From Eubacterium sp. (lineage in GTDB: Bacteria; Bacillota; Clostridia; Lachnospirales; Lachnospiraceae): DNA of 64,000 nucleotides. The notes beneath the pieces were generated by a model. The model was not told the origin of the DNA. It saw only the letters and a list, made by a program, of their open reading frames with translations, and searched no databases. Numbering within the stretch: position 1 is the stretch's first letter; each line of letters opens with the position of its first letter. Positions 46,199 to 53,588 of the stretch are shown here, piece by piece. A program made the position numbers and the translations under genes. The stretch is taken from assembly GCA_024690665.1 (NCBI GenBank), contig JAILOU010000039.1, positions 104,779 to 168,778 of the forward strand. The letters are read 5' to 3'.

Positions 46199-47002
46199 TT
46201 ATTTTTCTTCAATGGTTTTATAGGTATAAATCTTAAGTTCTAGCTGCGCCGTGTCTGTGTTATCCAGTTTTTCACAGGTAACGCTTGTGCCGTCTGCATA
46301 GAAGGCGTAACTGCTGCCAAAATGCCTGGTTAAAGTCTCAGCAATTGTCTCTGCAATCATGGTTTCATCGCTAAGCAGAAAGTCATGACCGTGTACGGCA
46401 ATGGCTGTGTCCTGATATAGCTCTGACGTATCACTTACCTGACTCGTAACAGGAGCGTCGTCACTTAAAAGTTCTAACCATGTGATGGAACGAATGTCCC
46501 AGGTGCCTTCTACATTTACCCTTGTACCGCCTCCGCTGTAAGAATCATCTGTGGTAAGGGTGATTCCGCTCGGAATTAATAATTCACAGGTAAATGGATA
46601 CGCACAAGCCGAGCCATCTTCGTTTAGGATACCCGGGTAGCCGGTATCTTCTTCTTTTTCATCAATGACCAGATTGCCGGTCGTAATAGCGGTTACCGGA
46701 ATTGCTATAGTCAGTGCATTATCGGCGGATTGGGTAATGGTCAATTCATCATAATCCGGACTTTCTCCACTGATTGTGATATCCATATTAGAAAGTGGAT
46801 CATCGCCTAAAGTAATGGCTTTCTCAAAGGTTATGGTGACATCGACATATTGTGAGCTTTCAGACCCTTCGTTTCGGCCGGAAGCGGTTACGTCGCTAAT
46901 ATGTGGAGAAGTTTCGGAATTGTATTTGGCATCAGAGCATCCGGTTAAAGTGGATGCAATGATAAAAATCATACAAAATGTAGTTAAAAATATCTTTTTC
47001 AT
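46199..47002 (-). CDS. lipoprotein with the locus-specific exported domain
   Basis: The 267-residue product has a lipobox (STLTGCSD, Cys at 22) and is tethered to the outer face of the membrane. The mature part aligns by eye, over nearly its whole length, with residues ~65-310 of the secreted protein encoded by the divergent gene at 47199: VDVTITFEKAITL / VVLNLTFDDTVTI, LIPSGITL / FIPNGVTL, DIRS / NVRS, then AETIAETLTRHF / ATNIVSALNSGF. I do not recognise the domain. It leads the minus-strand operon with the Cys-cluster protein and ABC-2 transporter, from a promoter back-to-back with the importer operon. Confidence 0.78.
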   Translation of the reverse strand: MKKIFLTTFCMIFIIASTLTGCSDAKYNSETSPHISDVTASGRNEGSESSQYVDVTITFEKAITLGDDPLSNMDITISGESPDYDELTITQSADNALTIAIPVTAITTGNLVIDEKEEDTGYPGILNEDGSACAYPFTCELLIPSGITLTTDDSYSGGGTRVNVEGTWDIRSITWLELLSDDAPVTSQVSDTSELYQDTAIAVHGHDFLLSDETMIAETIAETLTRHFGSSYAFYADGTSVTCEKLDNTDTAQLELKIYTYKTIEEK

Positions 47003-47198
47003 AGTGGTTCCTCTTTTATTGTATTGTTTCCTTGACTATACTATCGCAATATGCTTTTGAAAGTCAACGGATATAGTTACAATACAGTTGTTTTGTTGCG
47101 TTTTATTGGTTGACATCATGCTTTTGAGAGTTTTATAATCGTTTCTACAGGGGATAAAAAACCAAACAAAAAATAACAAAAGGAGAGGGGTAAAACAA
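47003..47198. promoter_or_regulatory. divergent promoter region with a repeated 13-bp motif
   Basis: The plus promoter is TTGACA (47110-47115) and TATAAT (47134-47139), 18 bases apart. A likely minus promoter has TTGACT (complement of 47061-47066) and a -10 about 18 bases on. ATGCTTTTGARAG occurs at 47051-47063 and 47118-47130, in the spacer of each promoter. A repressor bound there would block both operons. AAAGGAGAGGGG precedes the 47199 start. Confidence 0.6.
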
Positions 47199-48851
47199 AT
47201 GACACAGTTAAAACTGAAACAAAAGATGAGTGCCTGCTTTAAAGTGGCGCTTGCTGGAATTACTGCAATCTCGATGAGCGGTCTTAGTCAGATTGCAACT
47301 TATGCGGACACAACTACGGTGTCACCGACTTCATATTCACTAAGTACTTATCATGACGAGGAGATATCATCATTATCTGATTATGATCAGCATGTTGTAT
47401 TAAATCTGACGTTTGATGATACGGTAACGATTGAGGATGAAACTGCTCTTAATGATTCTATCTTTGGAGATAATGCAACGTATACCATTACAATTAGGGG
47501 CCTTGACATCACAAGCAGCTCATATTATCGGCCTTGTGAGTACAGTGCAAGCGGTAAGACTTTGACTATTGATATGGGAAATGTGATGGCAGATTCTGAT
47601 AGTGACGGAACATGTGAAACAGCGGCGTTTACTGCTATTTACAATGGTCTGATTGTTGCAAAGGGAACGCTTTCCGGTATTTCAGTTGGAGGTACCGCGT
47701 GTGATGTTAGCACCGCAATAAAGACTTTTATTCCTAATGGGGTGACTTTAGATGCAACATCCGGAGAAAAGACGAATGCACTCACAATGAAAGTGACAGA
47801 TGTTGCCAATGTGCGCTCTATGTATCACTTTGTTGTTTACAATTACCAGGATGGTGAGTATATTCCAATTACAGCGGATACAGGATTAAGTGCGCTTGGT
47901 TCGGCAGCTTATAGTTTATCGTCTCATGCGCATACATATTACAGTATGTCAACGACGACTTTGGCAACAAATATTGTTTCGGCATTGAATAGTGGATTTA
48001 TTGATGGTGGTAAATACAGTGCAACAGATAACGGAGACGGAACATTTACCATAAACTCAACAGATAGTGCTGACAAGCTTGTTATGTATATGTATAATGA
48101 TGATTTTATTCAGTCAGGTGATTATGTAACACCGACTGTTCCTTCATCCGAGACGATTTCACTTACATCTGCATATGCAACATCGATTAATAACAAGGCA
48201 GATGGAACCGGTTATTATGAATATGATCTTACAGCATCATCAGAAGATGCAATGCCGGCATGGGTAGCCAATGTCAGTGCCATTACCGTTGGAGATATTA
48301 CATATACTTTGACACACAGTAGTTCAGATGTAGAAGGTGCTTATACAACAACAGATAGTGATGGAGATACAACGCAATATGCGTATCTGTTCCAGGATGG
48401 GGATTCTTATAAACTTCGCATTGCAAGTTATCCTCTTACAGCGTCAAAATCATACACTGTTAAGATTACAAATGACCAGTATGGCGATACAAACTTTACT
48501 ATTCAGACAGCAAAAAAGTCTTCTTCTTCCGCGACTACCACATCGGGTAAGAAAGCGAATAGCATCAAGGTTAAGACAAAATCGAAAACCATTAAGGCAA
48601 AATTAAAGAAAAAGAAAACAACGAAAAAATATACCTTTAAGATTGGTGCTTCTTCCAAGACGAGCGTGAAAGTCGTTAAGAAGAGTGGTAATAAGAAAAT
48701 AACGGTTTCTAAAAAAGGTAAAGTTACTGTTAAGAAGGGAATTAAAAAAGGAACTTACAAGGTAAAAGTTAAAATCACGGCTCCTGCTTCTTCAAAGTAT
48801 AAAAAAGCAACCAAGACCGTAACATTGAAAATTAAGGTAAAGAGTAAATAA
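47199..48851 (+). CDS. secreted protein: locus-specific domain plus Lys-rich Ig-like tail
   Basis: The 550-residue product has a signal peptide (ends near ATYADT). Residues ~65-310 hold the unrecognised domain also found in the divergent lipoprotein. Residues ~325-435 are a second beta-rich unit. The C terminus (~450-550) is a strongly basic Ig-like domain (KKGTYKVKVKITAP) common on Lachnospiraceae exported proteins and probably holds the protein to the wall. No sortase motif. Its stop overlaps the start of the next gene by one base (TAATG), so it is co-expressed with the ABC importer. Likely role: surface ligand binding; ligand unknown. Confidence 0.8.
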   Translation: MTQLKLKQKMSACFKVALAGITAISMSGLSQIATYADTTTVSPTSYSLSTYHDEEISSLSDYDQHVVLNLTFDDTVTIEDETALNDSIFGDNATYTITIRGLDITSSSYYRPCEYSASGKTLTIDMGNVMADSDSDGTCETAAFTAIYNGLIVAKGTLSGISVGGTACDVSTAIKTFIPNGVTLDATSGEKTNALTMKVTDVANVRSMYHFVVYNYQDGEYIPITADTGLSALGSAAYSLSSHAHTYYSMSTTTLATNIVSALNSGFIDGGKYSATDNGDGTFTINSTDSADKLVMYMYNDDFIQSGDYVTPTVPSSETISLTSAYATSINNKADGTGYYEYDLTASSEDAMPAWVANVSAITVGDITYTLTHSSSDVEGAYTTTDSDGDTTQYAYLFQDGDSYKLRIASYPLTASKSYTVKITNDQYGDTNFTIQTAKKSSSSATTTSGKKANSIKVKTKSKTIKAKLKKKKTTKKYTFKIGASSKTSVKVVKKSGNKKITVSKKGKVTVKKGIKKGTYKVKVKITAPASSKYKKATKTVTLKIKVKSK

Positions 48852-50206
48852 TGATGAAAAAGGCAATGATATCAATTGCATTAACTGGCGCGCTCATAAT
48901 TTCAATTGGGCACGCCGGTTCTTGTTATGCAGCAGACCGACAAGATGTGAATCTTGCCATTGAAGGAGCCAATAATCCGACAAAGGGACCGGCAGAATCG
49001 GATGCATCGGAGTATTCGTCTCACTCGTGGAAGGGAAATTACCTGTATTTTGGACAGGGACAATTTTGGAGCCTTCTTGATAATGATGAGGAAAGTCTTT
49101 TGATTTTAGCGGATGTGTTAAAGGAAGATGGCGAAGTTTTGTATAAAACATTTGATTCAACAACAAATGTCTGGGCGGATTCTTCTTTGAAACAGTACTT
49201 AAATGGTTCTTCGTATTTATCAAGTACGAATCGATTTACAGTATTGGAAAAGAGCCTAATAACGGATGGAGTCACGATTCCGACAATGGCGCAATTAGTG
49301 AATCAATCATACGGATTTAGTGCAGAAAATGCGCCGGATGGAACGAGAGCAGCATCCGCTCCATATTGGGTTCAAGATCAACATTCTTCTGATGGGTCAG
49401 CAATATTTGTATGTCAATATGGAAGTTTATTTACGGGCGGAACCTCAATCAGTGATTCGACGATAGGAGTGCGTCCGATGATTACGATGGATACTTCTAT
49501 GGTGTTATTTTCGGTTGCGGGACAATATGCAAAATCAACATTTGCAGACATATCCTCAGATCTTGTGGCAAACAATAATTGGAAATTAACACTCAAAGAC
49601 GGGAACACGTCCTTTAAGGCTTCTGTTACATCAAATAAAGTGGTTGCCGGTAAAAAGATTAAGGTTCAAGTTAAAAGTCTTGGAAGCGGTACATCCTATA
49701 ACCACATCTCAGCAATGTTGCTTGATCAGGACGGAGAACTTGTGGCTTACGGATTTGCCAACAAGAGCGGGGCGTCTAAAGGAACCTATACATTTACAAT
49801 TCCGTCTGACACAGAGGTTGGAACCTATACACTTCGCGTCTTTGCGGAATCGGCAAAGCAGACATCAGCTTCAGTCGTAACAAGTGATACGGCAAGTAAT
49901 ACCTGTGACCTTAAGGTTAAGGTGACACCGAAGAAAGCAACAATTAAAAGCTGTAAAGCAAAAAAGAAAAAGGTGAAGCTAAAGCTTAAAAAAATCGCCG
50001 GTGTAGATGGATACCAGATTAAATATTCTTACAAAAAGAATATGAAAAAAGCAAAGTCACTTACGACAAGTAAAGTCACAAAGACAATTAAGAAATTAAA
50101 GTCCAAAAAGAAGGTGTATATTAAGGTACGCGCTTATAAAAAGGACACATCCGGCAACCGTGTATACGGAGCCTGGAGTAAAAAAATAAAAGTTAAGGTT
50201 AAGTAA
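48851..50206 (+). CDS. secreted DUF6273-like protein with Lys-rich FnIII-like tail
   Basis: The 451-residue protein has a signal peptide (ends near CYAADR), a DUF6273-like domain (~40-230, with GNYLYFGQ, WADSSLKQYLNGS and IGVRPMITM, a C-type-lectin-like FGE pattern in my reading), a beta domain (~250-355) and a basic fibronectin-III-like end (KKIAGVDGYQIKYSYKK, IKVRAYKK). The start overlaps the stop of the previous gene and its stop touches the ATG of the permease (TAAATG). A second ATG one codon on is equally possible. Likely a second surface component of the uptake system. Confidence 0.78.
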   Translation: MMKKAMISIALTGALIISIGHAGSCYAADRQDVNLAIEGANNPTKGPAESDASEYSSHSWKGNYLYFGQGQFWSLLDNDEESLLILADVLKEDGEVLYKTFDSTTNVWADSSLKQYLNGSSYLSSTNRFTVLEKSLITDGVTIPTMAQLVNQSYGFSAENAPDGTRAASAPYWVQDQHSSDGSAIFVCQYGSLFTGGTSISDSTIGVRPMITMDTSMVLFSVAGQYAKSTFADISSDLVANNNWKLTLKDGNTSFKASVTSNKVVAGKKIKVQVKSLGSGTSYNHISAMLLDQDGELVAYGFANKSGASKGTYTFTIPSDTEVGTYTLRVFAESAKQTSASVVTSDTASNTCDLKVKVTPKKATIKSCKAKKKKVKLKLKKIAGVDGYQIKYSYKKNMKKAKSLTTSKVTKTIKKLKSKKKVYIKVRAYKKDTSGNRVYGAWSKKIKVKVK

Positions 50207-51229
50207 ATGAGAAATTATACATCCAAACTGATTGTCACGATTATGATACTGATTGTAGTATTTTTTGTTTCGCTGGCAGTTGGTCGATATGCAATTAATC
50301 CAAGAGATGTATTGGAACTTTTGTTTCATGGAATCACGGGAAAAGAAGTAACGGTAGAGGAGATGACGCAGTCCGTATTTTATGGGGTGCGACTTCCAAG
50401 AGCAATAGCGGCAGTCATTATAGGAGCGGCATTGTCTTTGTCGGGCGCCGGGTATCAGGGGATTTTAAGAAATCCGATTGTTGCACCGGATATCTTAGGA
50501 GCTTCTTCCGGGGCAAGCCTTGGAGCAGCGATTGGCATTATGTTTGAACTTCCGGTAATCGGAATTGAGGCGCTTGCATTTGCCGGTGGCCTTTTGGCGG
50601 TTGGGATTGCATTTTTCATCAGCCGGTCTTTTGCGCAGGGAGGACATAGTCATACTCTTATTTTGGTGCTGACAGGAATGGTGGTTGCAGCATTTTTCTC
50701 AGCAGGAATTTCCATTATTAAGTATGTGGGCGATCCATATGACACACTTCCGGCTTTGACGTTCTGGCTGATGGGAGGACTGTCTTATGTGGAAAAAAGT
50801 GATCTGCTGGTGCTCATCATACCATTTGTAATTGGTGCAGTTCCCTTATTTTTACTCAGGTGGAAATTAAACATCTTGTGCTTTTCAGATGAAGAGGCCA
50901 AGACGCTGGGCTCGCAGGCAGAAAAAGTGCGTACGATTGTGATTTTGTGCGCGACACTGCTTACCTGCTCATCTGTTGCAGTCGGGGGGATGATTGGCTG
51001 GGTCGGTCTTGTGATTCCACACATTGCAAGAATGCTGACTGGTCCTGACTTTCGAAAACTGCTTCCGATGACGGCAGTGATTGGAGGGAGCTTTTTGCTT
51101 GCGGTTGATGATGTGGCAAGAAGTGTGCTGGCACAGGAAATTCCGATTGGAATCTTAACGGCAATTATTGGAGCACCGGTCTTTTTATACATGCTGGCGA
51201 GAAGCGGTCATGTAATCGGAGATGCGTAA
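50207..51229 (+). CDS. FecCD-family ABC importer permease
   Basis: The 340-residue membrane protein has nine to ten hydrophobic helices and the family motifs RLPRAIAAVIIGAALSLSGAGYQG (shown in part), RNPIVAPDILGASSGASLG, and near the C terminus GWVGLVIPHIARMLTG, which contacts the ATPase. FecCD permeases import iron-siderophores, haem or vitamin B12. It starts immediately after the stop of the secreted DUF6273-like gene, which ties surface proteins and importer in one transcript. A 14-base gap leads to the binding protein. Confidence 0.94.
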   Translation: MRNYTSKLIVTIMILIVVFFVSLAVGRYAINPRDVLELLFHGITGKEVTVEEMTQSVFYGVRLPRAIAAVIIGAALSLSGAGYQGILRNPIVAPDILGASSGASLGAAIGIMFELPVIGIEALAFAGGLLAVGIAFFISRSFAQGGHSHTLILVLTGMVVAAFFSAGISIIKYVGDPYDTLPALTFWLMGGLSYVEKSDLLVLIIPFVIGAVPLFLLRWKLNILCFSDEEAKTLGSQAEKVRTIVILCATLLTCSSVAVGGMIGWVGLVIPHIARMLTGPDFRKLLPMTAVIGGSFLLAVDDVARSVLAQEIPIGILTAIIGAPVFLYMLARSGHVIGDA

Positions 51230-51243
51230 CGAGAGGAGATAAA

Positions 51244-52683
51244 ATGAGTCGAAGAATAGTAAGTGTTGTCTGTATGATTGCAATGGTGGCAGCTCTTTTT
51301 ACAATCGGTGGCTGTTCCGGTCAAAATGAAGAAGTTACAACGTATCAAATTACATTTGACGGAACAGCAGATGAAGCCGGTGTGATTTCTTTTTTGGATT
51401 ATACAATTAATGTGTATCAGGATGAAGCAAGTAACAGCTGCGGAGACTGCGCAGACCAGCCGGCGCATCTGTATGTCGGGGCGAGCGCTGAAGATGCAGC
51501 GGAGCAGGCGGCCGAGGCTGTGGAAAGAGCAGCGCATACCTGGGAAGTGTCAGAGGTTTCAGAGGGTACGTTAACCTTAACCGTGATGGAGGGAGAAACG
51601 GTTCAGGTTAAGGATATCAGTGAAATCTCTGTGCCGGTTGGCATGACGGCATCGGATAACTATGAACATACGGCAGACGGCAGTGAAAGCAGCGAGGCGG
51701 AAGGCGAAAAAACGATATACGATCTGGACGGGAATGAAGTAACCGTACCAACTGACCCGGAAAAACTGGCGGCCGTGTATGGACCGTCATATGAGGCGCT
51801 TGTTGTATTGGGACAAGAAGATCGAATCGTGGTTTGTTCCGATGTACAAAAGGAGAATTTTCCGTGGGCACAGAAAATCTTTTCTAAGCTGGATACACTT
51901 CCGTGCCTTGAGAACGTGCATACATCGGTAAATATTGAAGAATTGATGACATATTCGCCGGATCTTGTGTTTTCCTTTAACAGGCCAAATGAGCTTGAGC
52001 AGCTTGCGGCTATGGATATCTGCTCGGTTGCCGGAACGACGACCACGACGCTTGAAGAAGTACCGGAGCAGCTGCTGTTCTATGCGCATGCAGTTGGCAA
52101 CGGAGCTGTGGAAAAGGCAGAGGAGTACGAATCCTATTTCAATGAAAAAATGGATTATATACAGGAAAAAACAAAAGATCTTGACGAATCGGACAGACCA
52201 AGTGTCTATTATTGTGGAATTGATTTGCTGACGACATATGGTTCGTATTCGGATCTTCCTGAGCTGATTGAAGTTGCAGGCGGAACTGCAGTTATGGGAG
52301 AATTAAAGGCCGGAAATCATACACAGATTGATTATGAGCAGCTGGCGACCTGGAATCCGGACTATATCTTTATTGACCATGGCGGGATATCAGATGGGGA
52401 AAGCGTTGAACAGTTAAGGGATGAGGCATATGGAAATGACAACTACAGTAAGATTACCGCGGTAGCGAATGAAGACGTGTATCTGACACCATCCGGTGTG
52501 TTTTACTGGGATATGGGACTTCAGAAGATTTTGCTACTGGAATATGTGGCAAAAACGATTCATCCCGAGCTCTTTGAAGAGCTCGATATGGTGACAGAAG
52601 TGCAGACATTTTACAAACAATTCTATGGCTATGACCTTACGAAGGAGCAGGCACAAAAGATTTTGGAAAGAGAGGATCCGTAA
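51244..52683 (+). CDS. BtuF/FecB-type substrate-binding lipoprotein with an extra N-terminal domain
   Basis: The 479-residue product has a lipobox (TIGGCSG, Cys ~24). Residues ~150-475 form a helical-backbone binding protein (VPTDPEKLAAVYGPSYEALVVLG, YSPDLVFSF, EVAGGTAVMG, WNPDYIFID), the partner of FecCD permeases. It is ~130 residues longer than usual, because residues ~30-135 form an added domain with NSCGDCADQPAHLYVG and an Ala-rich helix. That region may be related to the domain shared by the other exported proteins (VISF...NVYQD versus VRSM...YNYQD), but the match is weak. It overlaps nothing; the ATPase follows directly. Ligand: chelated metal or corrinoid, unresolved. Confidence 0.9.
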   Translation: MSRRIVSVVCMIAMVAALFTIGGCSGQNEEVTTYQITFDGTADEAGVISFLDYTINVYQDEASNSCGDCADQPAHLYVGASAEDAAEQAAEAVERAAHTWEVSEVSEGTLTLTVMEGETVQVKDISEISVPVGMTASDNYEHTADGSESSEAEGEKTIYDLDGNEVTVPTDPEKLAAVYGPSYEALVVLGQEDRIVVCSDVQKENFPWAQKIFSKLDTLPCLENVHTSVNIEELMTYSPDLVFSFNRPNELEQLAAMDICSVAGTTTTTLEEVPEQLLFYAHAVGNGAVEKAEEYESYFNEKMDYIQEKTKDLDESDRPSVYYCGIDLLTTYGSYSDLPELIEVAGGTAVMGELKAGNHTQIDYEQLATWNPDYIFIDHGGISDGESVEQLRDEAYGNDNYSKITAVANEDVYLTPSGVFYWDMGLQKILLLEYVAKTIHPELFEELDMVTEVQTFYKQFYGYDLTKEQAQKILEREDP

Positions 52684-53472
52684 ATGCTTGAACTTAGGGA
52701 TGTATCATGTGGTTATAAATCGGCAAAAGGAAAAGGCGAAGCAGTACTAAAGCATGTCAATCTGACGATGAAAGAAGGTGAAATCTGGTGCATTCTCGGT
52801 CATAACGGTGTGGGTAAGACAACGCTGTATAAGACAATATTGGGACTTCTTCCTGCGTTTGGCGGAGAAGTCATTATTGATGATGAAAAGGCATCTGATA
52901 TGACGAGAACAGATCTGGCTAAAAAGATTGCTTATGTGCCGCAGTATCATACGCCGCCATTTTCCTTTCGCGTGATTGAAGTGGTGCTGATGGGAAGAAA
53001 TGTGTATGTCAGCGCATTTGGTTCGCCATCTAAGGAAGATGAGCAGATTGCAATGCAGGCACTTGAAAGCCTTGGAATTGCGCATCTTAAGAATCGACCG
53101 TATACCAAGATTAGTGGTGGAGAGCGGCAACTTGTGCTGATTGCAAGAGCTATAGCGCAGCAGCCGAAGTTCTTAATGATGGATGAGCCCACAGCGAACC
53201 TCGACTATGGCAACCAGGTGCGAATTATTCGTCAGATGAAAGAACTTGCAAGGCAGGGAATCGGAATCTTATTTACCACACATCATCCGGAACATGCTTT
53301 TTACTGTGAGGCTAATGTTGCAGCTGTCATTAATGAAGAAGAGATTCTGACCGGTGCTTCAGATGATGTGGTAGATGAATCGCTTCTTAGCAAGATGTAT
53401 GGAATTGATTCAGTGGTAATGGAAGAAAACTGGCACGAAAATCATCTAAAAGCAGTCATCCCGTTAGTATAA
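52684..53472 (+). CDS. ABC importer ATPase (FepC/BtuD type)
   Basis: The 262-residue ATPase has Walker A GHNGVGKTTLYK, signature ISGGERQLVLIARAIAQQP, Walker B FLMMDEPTANLD and H-loop FTTHHPEH, as in iron-siderophore and B12 importers. Its ATG directly follows the stop of the binding-protein gene (TAAATG). It ends a five-gene coupled operon (47199-53472). No strong terminator was seen in the 90 bases that follow, so some read-through to the GGDEF gene is possible. Confidence 0.95.
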   Translation: MLELRDVSCGYKSAKGKGEAVLKHVNLTMKEGEIWCILGHNGVGKTTLYKTILGLLPAFGGEVIIDDEKASDMTRTDLAKKIAYVPQYHTPPFSFRVIEVVLMGRNVYVSAFGSPSKEDEQIAMQALESLGIAHLKNRPYTKISGGERQLVLIARAIAQQPKFLMMDEPTANLDYGNQVRIIRQMKELARQGIGILFTTHHPEHAFYCEANVAAVINEEEILTGASDDVVDESLLSKMYGIDSVVMEENWHENHLKAVIPLV

Positions 53473-53561
53473 CTATTCAGATAATGCGTGACAAATGAAA
53501 AGAAGATATAGTAGAATATAGGTAAGTAGTATCGGGAGTCATTTGTTATGGAGAAAATAAG

Positions 53562-53588
53562 ATGATTTTTGTGTGGGATGTTCTATGA
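53562..53588 (+). promoter_or_regulatory. 8-codon upstream ORF overlapping the start of the SBP-GGDEF gene
   Basis: ATG at 53562 preceded by GGAG reads MIFVWDVL and stops at TGA (53586-53588), overlapping the ATG of the next gene (ATGA). The main gene has no good site of its own, so this ORF could deliver ribosomes to it. The GTG at 53573 is the alternative start. Confidence 0.4.
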
